Shown: in pieces, positions 5,107-5,722 of the stretch
How positions within the stretch are numbered: the stretch's first letter is position 1
Layout of the letters: each line of letters begins with the position of its first letter
Assembly: GCA_902630915.1 (NCBI GenBank)
Contig: CACOWD010000016.1
Span: 1-5,722 of the forward strand
Direction: 5' to 3'
Length of the DNA stretch: 5,722 nt
Origin: an uncultured Pelagibacteraceae bacterium
GTDB taxonomy: Bacteria > Pseudomonadota > Alphaproteobacteria > Pelagibacterales > Pelagibacteraceae
Notes under the pieces: model-generated
Told to the model about the DNA's origin: nothing
The model's database searches: none
What the model saw: only the letters and a program-made list of their open reading frames with translations
Position numbers and translations under genes: made by a program

Positions 5107-5722
5107 ATGATTAATCTTAGAAATATTTTAGTGAACAAAATATCTTGTAAATCTGTATGGTTTATGAGACAAGCAGGAAGATATCTACCTGAATTTAGAG
5201 AAATAAGATCAAAAAATAAAGATTTCATTAAACTTTGTCTAAATAGCGAATTAAGCTCAGAGATAACCCTTCAACCAGTAAAAAGGTTTGACTTGGACTC
5301 AGCAATAATATTTTCGGATATTTTAATGGTCCCATATGCATTAGGTCAGAGCGTTACTTTTACAAAAAATGATGGCCCTAGACTAAGTACTTTAAACATT
5401 AAAAGATTATTTAAAAATAAAAAAAAAGAATTTTCTAATAAATTAAACCCAGTTTACAAAGCTATCGAGATCACAAAAAAAAAATTAAGAGAAAATAAGT
5501 CATTGATATGTTTTATTGGAGCACCTTGGACTTTATTAGTTTATATGCTTGGTCTAAAAACAAATGATAAAAAATTAGATTTAGAAAAATTTAAAAAATT
5601 TAGCCCTCAATTTAATATTATTCTTGAAGAATTGACTGAATATCTCTGTACTCATATTAAAAATCAAATAAATGCTGGAGCTGATGTTGTTCAAATATTT
5701 GATTCTTGGGCAGGACTTATAC
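5107..5722 (+). CDS. hemE: Uroporphyrinogen decarboxylase, 3' end cut off by window edge
   Basis: HemE removes four carboxyl groups from uroporphyrinogen III to give coproporphyrinogen III in cytosolic haem synthesis. The first 205 codons are open to the window edge, roughly 60% of the usual 340-350. The signature VWFMRQAGRYLPEFREIR (17-34) carries the substrate-binding arginines R21 and R25. IIFSDILMVPYALG (67-80) has the key aspartate D71 (D86 in human). FIGAPWTLLVYMLG (136-149) has Y146 (human Y164), and VVQIFDSWAG (194-203) has S200 (human S219). The ATG at 5107 is the only possible ATG start: an in-frame TAA lies at 5074-5076 and no other ATG follows it before 5107. No clear Shine-Dalgarno sequence precedes it. 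The gene diverges from ppsR across the candidate origin. Confidence 0.95.
   Translation, partial: MINLRNILVNKISCKSVWFMRQAGRYLPEFREIRSKNKDFIKLCLNSELSSEITLQPVKRFDLDSAIIFSDILMVPYALGQSVTFTKNDGPRLSTLNIKRLFKNKKKEFSNKLNPVYKAIEITKKKLRENKSLICFIGAPWTLLVYMLGLKTNDKKLDLEKFKKFSPQFNIILEELTEYLCTHIKNQINAGADVVQIFDSWAGLI

Noticed and set aside
1..5722. Mobile element, CRISPR array, tRNA, defence system or novel cassette
   Set aside because: No inverted-repeat ends, transposase motifs, spaced repeats or cloverleaf-like sequence were seen; all coding space is taken by conserved housekeeping genes in conserved order.

Overview
The window looks like a chromosomal segment of a streamlined, very AT-rich alphaproteobacterium. 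The SAR11 clade (Pelagibacterales) or a close relative is the best guess. The evidence is the strong A/T bias, lysine-, asparagine- and isoleucine-rich proteins, almost no intergenic DNA, and an alphaproteobacterial gene order: hemE / gap / ppsR-maf-aroE-coaE-dnaQ / secB-fxsA / tim44. That order matches the neighbourhood of the replication origin in Caulobacter and Rickettsia, where the origin lies between hemE and the DUF299 (ppsR-like) gene. The species assignment is inference; no rRNA or other marker gene is present.

Layout from left to right. Positions 1-531 hold the 5' part of a minus-strand Tim44/TIM44-like membrane-anchored gene that runs off the left edge. A 44-bp gap separates it from a divergent plus-strand pair, fxsA and secB, which overlap each other by 11 bp. 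secB meets the minus-strand dnaQ tail to tail, with the 3' ends overlapping by 7 bp. The minus-strand block 4833 to 1401 is a compact operon, ppsR-maf-aroE-coaE-dnaQ. Each gene overlaps the next: three ATGA stop/start overlaps and one 8-bp overlap. The only sizeable non-coding stretch (4834-5106, 273 bp, about 18% G+C by hand count) separates ppsR from the divergent hemE, whose first 205 codons are present before the right edge.

Functionally the genes are core housekeeping: inner-membrane proteins (Tim44-like, FxsA), a protein-export chaperone (SecB), replication proofreading (DnaQ), coenzyme A synthesis (CoaE), the shikimate pathway (AroE), nucleotide hygiene (Maf), control of pyruvate/PEP interconversion (PpsR) and haem synthesis (HemE). 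They do not form one pathway; their linkage is a conserved origin-proximal gene cluster. The most interesting part is the hemE-ppsR gap, a strong candidate for the chromosomal replication origin. It contains several degenerate DnaA-box-like 9-mers, an extremely AT-rich stretch with TATAA elements repeated every 10-11 bp, a perfect 14-bp palindrome and a TTAAAC direct repeat. I see no mobile element, CRISPR array, tRNA or rRNA.
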